This document shows positions 25,141 to 31,954 of a stretch of 64,000 nt of DNA, piece after piece. The stretch covers positions 82,717 to 146,716 of the forward strand of contig JANQPB010000009.1 in assembly GCA_028285495.1 (NCBI GenBank), in the 5' to 3' direction. The position numbers were made by a program, and so were the translations under genes. Position 1 is the first letter of the stretch, and every line of letters begins with the position of its first letter. This DNA comes from Acidimicrobiales bacterium (GTDB taxonomy: Bacteria > Actinomycetota > Acidimicrobiia > Acidimicrobiales > SZUA-35). Below the pieces are notes generated by a model. The model did no database searches, was not told the DNA's origin, and worked only from the letters and a program-made list of their open reading frames with translations.

Positions 25141-25926
25141 TCAGGCGGTCGGCTGACCCTGGACCTGGACCCGGTGCATGGTCCGTGGGTCGTCGCCGTG
25201 GTCATGCACGGCGTAGTGCAGCACCGAGCGGTTGTCCCACATCACGAGGTCGCCGGCCCGCCACTCGTGGCGGGCCTGGAAGTCGGGCCTGGCCGAGTGC
25301 TCGAACAGGAAGTCGAGCAGGCCACGGCTCTCGTTGCGCCGCCACCCGTCGAACCGCGTGGTGAAGGCCCGGCAGACATAGAGGGCCTCGTCGCCCCGCT
25401 CCTCGTGGCGACGGACGACGGGATGGACGGCCCGGGGCGCCTCGGCCGGGTCCTGGCGGTAGAGCCGGGCCAGCCCCTCCGCCGAGTGCACGGCCCGCAT
25501 CGAGCGGAGCTGGTCCCGCAGGGTGTCGGACAGCTCCGCCAGCGCCAGATGCTGGTTGGCGAAGGCGGTGGCGCCGCCGAGCTCGGGGGCCTCCAGGGCG
25601 TGGAGCATCGTCAGCTTCGGCGGGACCGGCTCGTAGCTCATATCGCTGTGCCAGTGCTCGTTCGGGTCCTTGGCCTTGCCCCGGTTCTCCAGTCGCATCA
25701 CCTCGGGATGCTCGCTGGTGCCGTTGTAGGGGTGACGCTGCAGCGGACCCCATCGGGCCGCGAAGTCCTTCTGCTCGATCGGGGTCAGCGACTGTCCGGG
25801 GAAGGCCAGCACGTGGTGCTCGGCGAATGCAGCCTGGATGGCGGCGAACGTGTCGTCGTCGACGTGGCGGACATCGACCCCGTCGACCACGGCTCCGAGC
25901 GGGGCGGCGAAACGGGTGACCTCCAC
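25141..25926 (-). CDS. TauD/TfdA-family Fe(II)/2-oxoglutarate dioxygenase, short C-terminus
   Basis: A 261-residue member of the taurine/2,4-D dioxygenase family. The iron ligands are visible: His93-x-Asp95 in 'HWHSDMSY' and the distal His251 in 'RTMHRVQV'. 'GGATAFANQHLAL' and 'WDNRSVLHYAVHDH' are also family blocks. The protein ends ten residues after the distal His ('GQPTA'), so the arginine that binds the 2-oxoglutarate carboxylate in TauD is not seen in its usual place. Start is the GTG at 25926, 6 nt after a GACACT box. Substrate unknown; neighbours do not show sulfonate uptake genes. Confidence 0.82.
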   Translation of the reverse strand: MEVTRFAAPLGAVVDGVDVRHVDDDTFAAIQAAFAEHHVLAFPGQSLTPIEQKDFAARWGPLQRHPYNGTSEHPEVMRLENRGKAKDPNEHWHSDMSYEPVPPKLTMLHALEAPELGGATAFANQHLALAELSDTLRDQLRSMRAVHSAEGLARLYRQDPAEAPRAVHPVVRRHEERGDEALYVCRAFTTRFDGWRRNESRGLLDFLFEHSARPDFQARHEWRAGDLVMWDNRSVLHYAVHDHGDDPRTMHRVQVQGQPTA

Positions 25927-25932
25927 CCGCTC

Positions 25933-25938
25933 AGTGTC
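25933..25938 (-). promoter_or_regulatory. Candidate leaderless -10 box (GACACT) for the TauD-like gene
   Basis: GACACT on the minus strand with a 6-nt spacer to the GTG at 25926. It matches the spacing of other such boxes in the window, though its first base differs from TANNNT. Confidence 0.35.
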
Positions 25939-25983
25939 GCACGAGCCCCGGCGACCAGCGAGTGCGGCACGAGGTGACGTGGG

Positions 25984-26670
25984 TCAGCGTGGTCGGCCGG
26001 CGCTGGGGTGGAGCGTCGGGACGAACCCGTTGGCCAGGGCCAGCAACGAGGTCGGCGGGGTCAACACCTCGATCGACGTCCCGACCGGTCGCTCGATCGG
26101 TTCGGCCCATCCCTCGAACGAGAACGGCTGGAGCTCCGGGCCGAGCACCAGATGCGGCGAGTCCCGGTGCACCACGACGACCCCGTCCGGTAGCCGGTCG
26201 AGCGGCCGGGTCGTGAGCAGGCGATCGTCCCGTCGCTCCAGCCGCCGGCCAGGCACGGCGCCGGACCCCGAGCTCCGCCCGGAGCGGCGCCGGCGGGGCC
26301 GCAGCCGTTCGGCGGCCAGGCGACGGTTCAGCTCGGTGGCCAGGACCGGCCGCTCGGCAGCGAGCCCCCGTCCGACGGCGGCCTGGTACGACCGGTAGTC
26401 GTCGCGGCGACACAGCCCGCACGGTCGATGACCGGCGGCCAGGCCGACGGCATCGTCGAGGAAGAACAGCGGCGTCCAGGTCCGGGGGGCGTCGAGCGGC
26501 TTGCGCCACCCCCGGTACCGGAGTCGGCACAGGATCCACAGCGAGCCGTTGTGATGGCGGACGAGGTGACCGTCGTCGTCGACCAGGCAACCCCGGTTGC
26601 CGGTGAACCCCTGCCTGGCCGCCACCGCCTGCAGCTCGCCGAACGGGTCGACCCGGTTCCGTCTTGGCAC
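25984..26670 (-). CDS. Conserved-looking hypothetical protein with CxxC motif
   Basis: A 228-residue protein I cannot assign. The N-terminal half is rich in aromatic residues and Cys ('TGNRGCLVDDDG', 'SLWILCRLRYRGWR', 'RTWTPLFFLDDAVGLAAGHRPCGLCRRDDY'). 'AAGHRPCGLC' resembles the end of an Ada-type zinc-binding module, but the first Cys pair of Ada is not in its usual position. The C-terminal half has 'DRLPDGVVVVHRDSPHLVLG' and a basic spacer between. The GTG at 26670 lies 6 nt after a TAGCCT box. It does not overlap its neighbours and uses codons like them, so it is very likely a real gene. Confidence 0.65.
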   Translation of the reverse strand: MPRRNRVDPFGELQAVAARQGFTGNRGCLVDDDGHLVRHHNGSLWILCRLRYRGWRKPLDAPRTWTPLFFLDDAVGLAAGHRPCGLCRRDDYRSYQAAVGRGLAAERPVLATELNRRLAAERLRPRRRRSGRSSGSGAVPGRRLERRDDRLLTTRPLDRLPDGVVVVHRDSPHLVLGPELQPFSFEGWAEPIERPVGTSIEVLTPPTSLLALANGFVPTLHPSAGRPR

Positions 26671-26676
26671 GCCCGC

Positions 26677-26682
26677 AGGCTA
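26677..26682 (-). promoter_or_regulatory. Candidate leaderless -10 box (TAGCCT)
   Basis: TAGCCT on the minus strand, 6 nt before the GTG at 26670 of the CxxC hypothetical protein. Confidence 0.4.
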
Positions 26683-26819
26683 CGGGATCGCGCCCAACGG
26701 GCGGGATTCCGATCCGAGCCGCTCCGCCCTCGCCCGCCGAACGTGTCCATTTGGCTCGACCGCGCTGATGGGGAAGAGTGGTGGCGTCGGACGACCGTCC
26801 GACGACGGGAGGTCGTGCG

Positions 26820-27611
26820 ATGGCAACCACAGAACAACCGGTCCACCTCGACGGGGGGCCGATCGACTGGAACCAACTGGTGGCCGACCTCAACCGCCTG
26901 CTCCGGCTCCGCACGACACCGATCGGGATGAAGCTCTTCGAGAGCCGGGACGAGATGGAGGCGGTACCGAAGATCCGCCGGCCCCGCGACATCCACACGA
27001 CGGACCAGATCGTCGGCATGGCCTCGCGCCTCAACTGGACCGTCGGCATCACCAACGACGACCTCGTCGGAGCCCAGTGCGGGGCCGTCATCGGCCTCCA
27101 TCCCCAGGACGACACGTGGCTCTCGGGCGAGCACATGGCCGGCGTGTGGTTCGAGACGGTCGAGGACTCGTCGGCCCACCAGCACGCCATGCACACCGTC
27201 CCGTTCGGGACCTACGAGGCGATGGCGGTGTCGCCGTTGACCACCGGCCGCCTCGACCCACCCGACATCTGCCTCATCTACGCCACCCCGGCCCAGATGA
27301 TCCTGTTGATCAACGGGCTGCAGTGGTCGGGCTACCAGAACTTCGAGTGGGGCTGCGTCGGCGAGTCGGCCTGCGCCGATTCGTGGGGCCGGGCCCTCAA
27401 GCTCCGGGAGCCAAGCGTGTCGATCCCGTGCTTCGCCGAGCGCCGCTACGGCGGCGTGCAGGACGACGAGCTGCTGATGGCCACCCCGCCGAGCTTCCTG
27501 CCGAAGGCGGTGGCCGGGCTGGAGGCGTTGAGCCGCAACGGCCTGCGCTACCCGATCCCACCATACGGCATCCAGACCGACGCCCGCGCCGGACTCGGCG
27601 CGTCGTACTGA
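26820..27611 (+). CDS. DUF169 family protein
   Basis: A 263-residue protein of the DUF169 family (COG2043), of unknown function. Family hallmarks: 'TTPIGMKLFE' near residue 30, 'CGAVIGLHPQ', 'CLIYATPAQMILLINGLQW', and the paired Cys in 'WGCVGESACADSW', followed by 'SIPCFAERRYGG'. The conserved cysteines suggest metal or cofactor binding, but this is inference. The ATG at 26820 has GGGAGG about 8 bases upstream. The last codons and stop form the first copy of a 26-bp tandem repeat. Gene order with a PhnD-like binding protein and a proline-racemase homologue hints at a small metabolic island. Confidence 0.85.
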   Translation: MATTEQPVHLDGGPIDWNQLVADLNRLLRLRTTPIGMKLFESRDEMEAVPKIRRPRDIHTTDQIVGMASRLNWTVGITNDDLVGAQCGAVIGLHPQDDTWLSGEHMAGVWFETVEDSSAHQHAMHTVPFGTYEAMAVSPLTTGRLDPPDICLIYATPAQMILLINGLQWSGYQNFEWGCVGESACADSWGRALKLREPSVSIPCFAERRYGGVQDDELLMATPPSFLPKAVAGLEALSRNGLRYPIPPYGIQTDARAGLGASY

Positions 27612-27665
27612 CCGCCGGACTCGGCGCGTCGTACTGACCGCCGGATTCGGCGCGTCGTACTGACC
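27588..27665 (+). repeat. 26-bp tandem repeat spanning the DUF169 stop codon
   Basis: Three head-to-tail copies (27588-27613, 27614-27639, 27640-27665). The first two are identical and the third has one C-to-T change. Copy 1 encodes the terminal residues and the TGA; copies 2 and 3 lie in the 68-bp convergent gap before the PhnD-like gene. Confidence 0.95.
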
Positions 27666-27679
27666 GCCGGCCGCAGGGC

Positions 27680-28501
27680 TCAGCTCCGGGCCAGCGCCAT
27701 CGCCCGCTCGACGGCGGGGCGGATCGCCTCGTAGTCGTCCGCCGCGATCGAGCCGAAGCCGGTCAGCCCGAACGCCCGGACGGCCTCGGTCAGCTCGGGC
27801 CGGGCCAGCTCCCGGGCGACGGCGTCGACCAGCTCGGCTGCCGCACCGGCCCGCACCACCACCGGCTGGACCGGATAGGGGCCGAGCACGTCGACCGACC
27901 GCAGCGCGGCCCCACCGTCGGACCGCTCCCGCCGCCAGGTCCGCAGCACGTTGGCATCGATGGCCGCCCCGTCGAGCTCGCCGGCCTCGATCAGCTCGAG
28001 GGCCCGGCGGTGACTCCCGACCTGTCGCAGCTCGCCGAAGAACCCCAGGTCGAGCCCGTCGGAGTCCAGCCGGGCCAGCACGCTGACGAAACCGCTCAGC
28101 GACGCCCGCTCGTTGAACCCGACCACCCGGCCGGCGAGGTCGGCGAAGCTCCCGATGTCGGCGTCGGCCCGCACGACGACATCCGAGGCGTATCGCGGGT
28201 GGCCCTCGTTGCGCGGATCGTCGTAGATCGGGGCCCGGGGAACGAGAGCGACGCTCGGCTCGTCGCCATCGGTCAGCCAGAGGTACGACGGCGGGCAGAT
28301 GAAGCCGATGTCGGTCAGGCCCTTGGCGAACCGGTCGTCCTCCGGGGACAAGGGTCCGGAGATCTTGGGCTCGACCGACAGCTCGTAGCTGCGTCCGAGC
28401 CCGGCCGAGACGTTGGCGGCGATGGTGTCGAACAGATCGTACGGCAGCCCGGGCGCGAGCCACGTCGTGAAGCGGAGGGGCTGGGCCGCAGAGGTCGACA
28501 T
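27680..28501 (-). CDS. PhnD/SsuA-like periplasmic-binding-fold protein without signal peptide
   Basis: A 273-residue type 2 periplasmic-binding-fold protein. Visible blocks are 'FTTWLAPGLPYDLF' at the N-terminus, 'ADIGFICPPSYLWL' in the ligand pocket region (here 'TDIGFICPP'), 'FADLAGRVVGFNERASLSGF', and 'ALELIEAGELDGAAIDANV', all typical of phosphonate/sulfonate-type binding proteins (COG3221). No export signal or lipobox is seen, so it may be cytoplasmic or a sensor. The ATG at 28501 is 6 nt after a TAGGTT box; a GTG lies one codon upstream. No ABC permease or ATPase gene is adjacent. Confidence 0.78.
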   Translation of the reverse strand: MSTSAAQPLRFTTWLAPGLPYDLFDTIAANVSAGLGRSYELSVEPKISGPLSPEDDRFAKGLTDIGFICPPSYLWLTDGDEPSVALVPRAPIYDDPRNEGHPRYASDVVVRADADIGSFADLAGRVVGFNERASLSGFVSVLARLDSDGLDLGFFGELRQVGSHRRALELIEAGELDGAAIDANVLRTWRRERSDGGAALRSVDVLGPYPVQPVVVRAGAAAELVDAVARELARPELTEAVRAFGLTGFGSIAADDYEAIRPAVERAMALARS

Positions 28502-28507
28502 CACGAC

Positions 28508-28513
28508 AACCTA
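28508..28513 (-). promoter_or_regulatory. Candidate leaderless -10 box (TAGGTT) for the PhnD-like gene
   Basis: TAGGTT on the minus strand with a 6-nt spacer to the ATG at 28501. It is divergent from the TACCGT box of the racemase homologue 38 bp away. Confidence 0.45.
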
Positions 28514-28550
28514 ACCCCGCCGGCGGCCGAGCTGTTCCTCGGCCGCCGGG

Positions 28551-28556
28551 TACCGT
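28551..28556 (+). promoter_or_regulatory. Candidate leaderless -10 box (TACCGT) for the racemase homologue
   Basis: TACCGT with a 6-nt spacer to the ATG at 28563. No Shine-Dalgarno sequence is present. Confidence 0.45.
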
Positions 28557-28562
28557 CGCCCC

Positions 28563-29594
28563 ATGAGGAGCACCCGGGTCATCCACACGGTGAGCTGCCA
28601 TGCCGCCGGCGAGGTCGGCGACGTCGTGGTCGGTGGGGTGACGCCCCCGCCCGGGGCCACGCTGGCGGAGCAGTCCCGGTGGCTGCTCGACGACGGCGAG
28701 CTGCGCGACATCCTGCTCAACGAGCCACGGGGCGGCGTGTTCCGTCACGTGAACCTGCTGGTTCCCCCCGTCGATCCCTCGGCCGACGTCGGCTTCGTCA
28801 TCATGGAGCCATGCCACAACCCGCCGATGTCGGGCTCGAACGCGATGTGCGTGGCCACCGTCGTGCTGGAGACCGGGATCGTGGCGATGACCGAGCCCGA
28901 GACGGCGCTCACGATGGAGGCGCCCGGCGGGTTGGTCGCGGTCCGGGCCCGCTGCGCCGACGGCAGGGTCGAGGCGGTCACGCTGACCAACCTGGCGTCG
29001 TTCGTCGACCGACTGGACGCACCGCTCGAACTGGATGGCCACGGCACGATCCGGGTCGACACCGCCTTCGGCGGCGACAGCTTCGTGCTGGTCGACGCCG
29101 CCGACCTCGGCGTCGACGTCGAGCTGGCGGCGGCGGCCGAGCTGGCGACGCTCGGGGCCAGGATCACCGCCGCCGCCAACGAGCAGCTCGGCTTCGACCA
29201 TCCCGACCCCGAGCTCGATTGGAGCCACGTGTCGTTCTGCCAGATCGCCGGGCCGCTGGAGACGGTCGACGGGGTGCCGACGATGCGGAGCACGACCGTG
29301 ATCGATCCGGGCAAGCTCGACCGGTCGCCGACCGGTACCGGCGTGTCGGCCAGGATGGCGGTGCTGGCGGCCCGTGGGCGCCTCACCGTCGACGACTCGA
29401 TGGTCATGCGATCGATCATCGACTCGACGTTCGAGGGGCGGGTGGTCGCCGCCACCACCGTGGCCGGCCGCCCGGCGATCGTGCCCGAGATCACGGGCAC
29501 GGCCTGGATCACGGGAACCCATCAGCACCTGCTCGACCCGGACGACCCGTGGCCACGAGGCTACCGGGTGGCCGACACCTGGCCGGGTGGGTAG
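28563..29594 (+). CDS. Proline racemase superfamily protein with Ser/Thr in place of both catalytic Cys
   Basis: A 343-residue member of the proline racemase / hydroxyproline epimerase superfamily (COG3938). The first catalytic motif, usually MCGH, reads 'PPMSGSNAMC', and the second, usually SPCGTG, reads 'DRSPTGTGVSARMA'. Other family blocks are present ('FGGDSFVLVDA', 'FEGRVVAATTVAGRPAIVPEITGTAWITG'). Cys/Cys enzymes are racemases or epimerases and Cys/Thr enzymes are trans-3-hydroxyproline dehydratases; for a Ser/Thr pair I cannot assign the reaction. It is divergent from the PhnD-like gene with only 61 bp between the starts, suggesting shared regulation. Confidence 0.85.
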   Translation: MRSTRVIHTVSCHAAGEVGDVVVGGVTPPPGATLAEQSRWLLDDGELRDILLNEPRGGVFRHVNLLVPPVDPSADVGFVIMEPCHNPPMSGSNAMCVATVVLETGIVAMTEPETALTMEAPGGLVAVRARCADGRVEAVTLTNLASFVDRLDAPLELDGHGTIRVDTAFGGDSFVLVDAADLGVDVELAAAAELATLGARITAAANEQLGFDHPDPELDWSHVSFCQIAGPLETVDGVPTMRSTTVIDPGKLDRSPTGTGVSARMAVLAARGRLTVDDSMVMRSIIDSTFEGRVVAATTVAGRPAIVPEITGTAWITGTHQHLLDPDDPWPRGYRVADTWPGG

Positions 29595-29888
29595 CGCCCC
29601 ACGCCCGACCCCGATCATCCGGCCAGAACGACGATGGTCCCGGTTCGGCCGTGACCACCAACACGACCGAACCGGGACCAGAACTGGAGCGTGGCCCGAC
29701 CACCACCAAGATCGGGCCACGCGGCTTCCCAAGAAGTGGGAGCCAGGAAGCTCGTGCCGGGGATCCCGGTGAGCTCCGTTGGACTCAGTGTGCAACAAGG
29801 TGGTTGGGCCGCACGGGTACAGCTCGTGGGTAGTGTTCTCCACGCTGTTCCCAGCCCTCGATCCGCCCAGAACCCCGGAGGTCGAACG
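29595..29888 (+). other. Intergenic region rich in inverted repeats
   Basis: 294 bp without a convincing gene. Its first half holds four consecutive hairpins (separate entry). The second half (29771-29888) has further G/C-rich partial inverted repeats and the GGAG-type ribosome binding site of the HAD gene. Confidence 0.6.
29635..29775 (+). other. Array of four consecutive hairpins (possible structured RNA)
   Basis: Hairpin 1: 14-bp perfect arms 29635-29648 and 29667-29680. Hairpin 2: 11-bp perfect arms 29689-29699 and 29712-29722. Hairpin 3: arms 29723-29731 and 29737-29744 with one bulged T. Hairpin 4: AGCTC and CCGGG arms closing on CCCGG and GAGCT (about 29749-29775). None is followed by a T-tract, so a simple intrinsic terminator does not explain the array. 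It lies between the racemase homologue and the HAD gene. Confidence 0.6.
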
Positions 29889-30488
29889 GTGAGTGACATC
29901 GATGCCGTGTTGTTCGACATGGGTGGCGTGCTCGTCGAGCTCGGACCGCTCGACGAGCTGCTCGGCTCGACGATGACCGGCGACGAGTTCTGGCCCCGGT
30001 GGCTGGCCAGCCCCTCGGTCCGCGGCCTCGAATCGGGAACGCGCTCGGTCGACGAGTTCGGTCGGGGCCTCGTCGAGGAGCTCGAGTTGACGATCAGCCC
30101 GGGGGAGGTCGTCGAGCGATTCGGCCGCTTCCCCCGTGGGCTCTATCCCGGGGCCCGCGAGCTGGTGGCCTCGGTTCCCGCCGGGGTCGTGACCGGCGTG
30201 CTGAGCAACACCAACCCGCTCCACTGGGACAACCAGACCGACGGCGAGGCGATCCGCCACCTGTGCCAGCGGGCATTCCTGTCCTACGAGCTCGGCCTGG
30301 TCAAGCCGGACCGCGCCATCTACGACCGGGTGGCCGCTGACCTCGACGTGGCCGCCGACCGGATCCTGTTCATCGACGACAACCAGATCAACGTCGACGG
30401 GGCCAGGGCGGCCGGCTGGCGGGCCGAGGTGGCCGAGGGGCCGGCCGCAGCCGGTGCCGTGCTCGGGCGGTTCGGTCTCGTTGCCTGA
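29889..30488 (+). CDS. HAD-family hydrolase (YihX-like)
   Basis: A 199-residue HAD subfamily IA protein. Motif I is 'LFDMGGVLVEL', motif II is 'GVLSNTNPLHW', the lysine is in 'LGLVKPDRAIYDRV', and motif IV is 'ILFIDDNQINVDGA'. The second aspartate of motif I (DxD) is Gly here, as in the 'DLGNV' of E. coli YihX-type phosphatases. The likely activity is phosphatase on a sugar phosphate or similar small molecule; substrate unknown. The GTG at 29889 follows GGAGG. It converges on the FHA gene with 16 bp between stops. Confidence 0.85.
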   Translation: MSDIDAVLFDMGGVLVELGPLDELLGSTMTGDEFWPRWLASPSVRGLESGTRSVDEFGRGLVEELELTISPGEVVERFGRFPRGLYPGARELVASVPAGVVTGVLSNTNPLHWDNQTDGEAIRHLCQRAFLSYELGLVKPDRAIYDRVAADLDVAADRILFIDDNQINVDGARAAGWRAEVAEGPAAAGAVLGRFGLVA

Positions 30489-30504
30489 GCGGCCGAGCAG
30501 CCGA

Positions 30505-31908
30505 TCAGTTCTGGCTGACGCTCTCGAACACGAACGTGCGGCGGCCGAGGGCCACCGTGTCACCCGACCGGAGTGCCACCGGCGTGCCGGCCGCGAGCTG
30601 GTTCCAGTGCTCGTTCACCTGGTCCCACACGTAGGTGCCGTTGGTCGAGCCGAGGTCGACGAGCTGCACCGTCCAGTCGTCGAGCCGGAGCGTTGCGTGG
30701 GTCCTGGACAGCGTCTCGTTGTTGTCCCGCAGAACCAGCAGCTGGGCCGGCGACCCGTCGGCCGGCTTCGGCTCGCGACCGATGACGTAGGCGCGATCGA
30801 GCCCGTAGGTCGAGCCGTCGTCGAATACGATGAACCCGAGCGTCGGCCGGAGCCCGGTGACCAGGTTGTCGCTCAGGTGCAGCAACGACAGGCCGCAGAC
30901 CATGCATCGTGCGGCCTGGGGGTTGTTGAAGTGCTGGCGAGGGCAGAGGACACCCTGGACCTCGACCCGACCGGCGGCGATGTCGGCCGGGGTGAGCGGG
31001 CCGGAGGCCTCGCCGGCGAGGGGGAGCGGGGTCGGGTCGATCGGCGGGGCCGAGCCGACGAGCACGACCGAGCGGAACGGCACCTCCAGTGGGCTCGGCT
31101 CGACGGCCGGGGCCCGCCGCTCGGCTGACTGCGCGGGATCGTCGCCGTTCTCGGGAAAGCGGCCGGAGCGGACGCCGGCCGGCGGGGCGTCGACCGGTTC
31201 GGCCGGCGGGTGACCGTCGCCGTCGATCGGGAGGTCGGTCGGGTCGTCCTGGGCCGCGGCCGGCGCATCGGTGTCGGCGCCGGCCGGTGGCGGCGCCGAG
31301 GCGACCGGCTGGACGGAGGCGGCGACCGGCTCGGGGGCCGGCTCCCCCTCGGGCTCCGGGGCGGCGACCGCCGGTCCGGGGTCGGGGGTCGACGGGGGTG
31401 CGGGAGGCGCCGGCGGGGCCGGTGCCTCGGGGTCGAGCTTGGCCGGCCCGACGACGCCGATCGTGACCAGCGTCAGGCCGGCGCCGGGGGCGACACCGCG
31501 GCGGAGGTCGTAGGGCGCAACCGGCTCGGCCGCCTTCGACAGGTTGGCCGCCCGCAGGATGAGCCGGCTGGCGGTGGCCGGCACCTGCTGGCGCACCCCG
31601 CCCTGGGAGCCGTCGAGGACGATCTCACCGTCGACGAGCACCTCGACCGGGCCGTAGGCCATCGCCATCGGCCCCCCGGTTGCCTCGACCAGCATCGCAA
31701 CCGACCGGAGCTGCTCGGCGGCCAGGAGCTGGTTGACCGCGGCCACGATCTGGGGAGCCTCGGGCTCGGGGCCGAGCTCGTGGAACATCTGGTCGACGGC
31801 GGCGTCGTGGGCCGAGTCGCTCGGTATGACCACGGCGACGTCGGGCCAGCGGGCGACGACGCCGAGGCCGCGATGGATCTGTCCGGCCCGCAGGTCGAGG
31901 TCGGTCAT
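30505..31908 (-). CDS. FHA-domain protein with zinc ribbon and Pro/Ala linker
   Basis: A 467-residue protein. Residues 1-155 form a compact module ('VARWPDVAVVIPSD', 'VAMLVEATGGPMAMAYGPVEV', 'RGVAPGAGLTLV'). A long Pro/Ala/Asp-rich linker covers 160-300. A Cys-rich ribbon ('VLCPRQHFNNPQAARCMVCG', 320-339) precedes the C-terminal FHA domain with 'YVIGREP', 'LSRTHATL' and 'DLGSTNGTYVW', which should bind phosphothreonine. The last region ends 'LGRRTFVFE'. It follows a likely pseudokinase 46 bp upstream, in the same direction, so the pair probably works in phospho-dependent signalling. The N-terminal module resembles that of the large protein at 43820-47206. Confidence 0.85.
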   Translation of the reverse strand: MTDLDLRAGQIHRGLGVVARWPDVAVVIPSDSAHDAAVDQMFHELGPEPEAPQIVAAVNQLLAAEQLRSVAMLVEATGGPMAMAYGPVEVLVDGEIVLDGSQGGVRQQVPATASRLILRAANLSKAAEPVAPYDLRRGVAPGAGLTLVTIGVVGPAKLDPEAPAPPAPPAPPSTPDPGPAVAAPEPEGEPAPEPVAASVQPVASAPPPAGADTDAPAAAQDDPTDLPIDGDGHPPAEPVDAPPAGVRSGRFPENGDDPAQSAERRAPAVEPSPLEVPFRSVVLVGSAPPIDPTPLPLAGEASGPLTPADIAAGRVEVQGVLCPRQHFNNPQAARCMVCGLSLLHLSDNLVTGLRPTLGFIVFDDGSTYGLDRAYVIGREPKPADGSPAQLLVLRDNNETLSRTHATLRLDDWTVQLVDLGSTNGTYVWDQVNEHWNQLAAGTPVALRSGDTVALGRRTFVFESVSQN

Positions 31909-31954
31909 CGGGCCAGGCCCCCGACCGGGGCGACCGGCGAGGCCGTCGCCGCCC

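Noticed and set aside
26328..30563. A 1411-codon minus-strand open frame across the metabolic island
   Set aside because: It overlaps five recognised genes on both strands and its translation is low-complexity.
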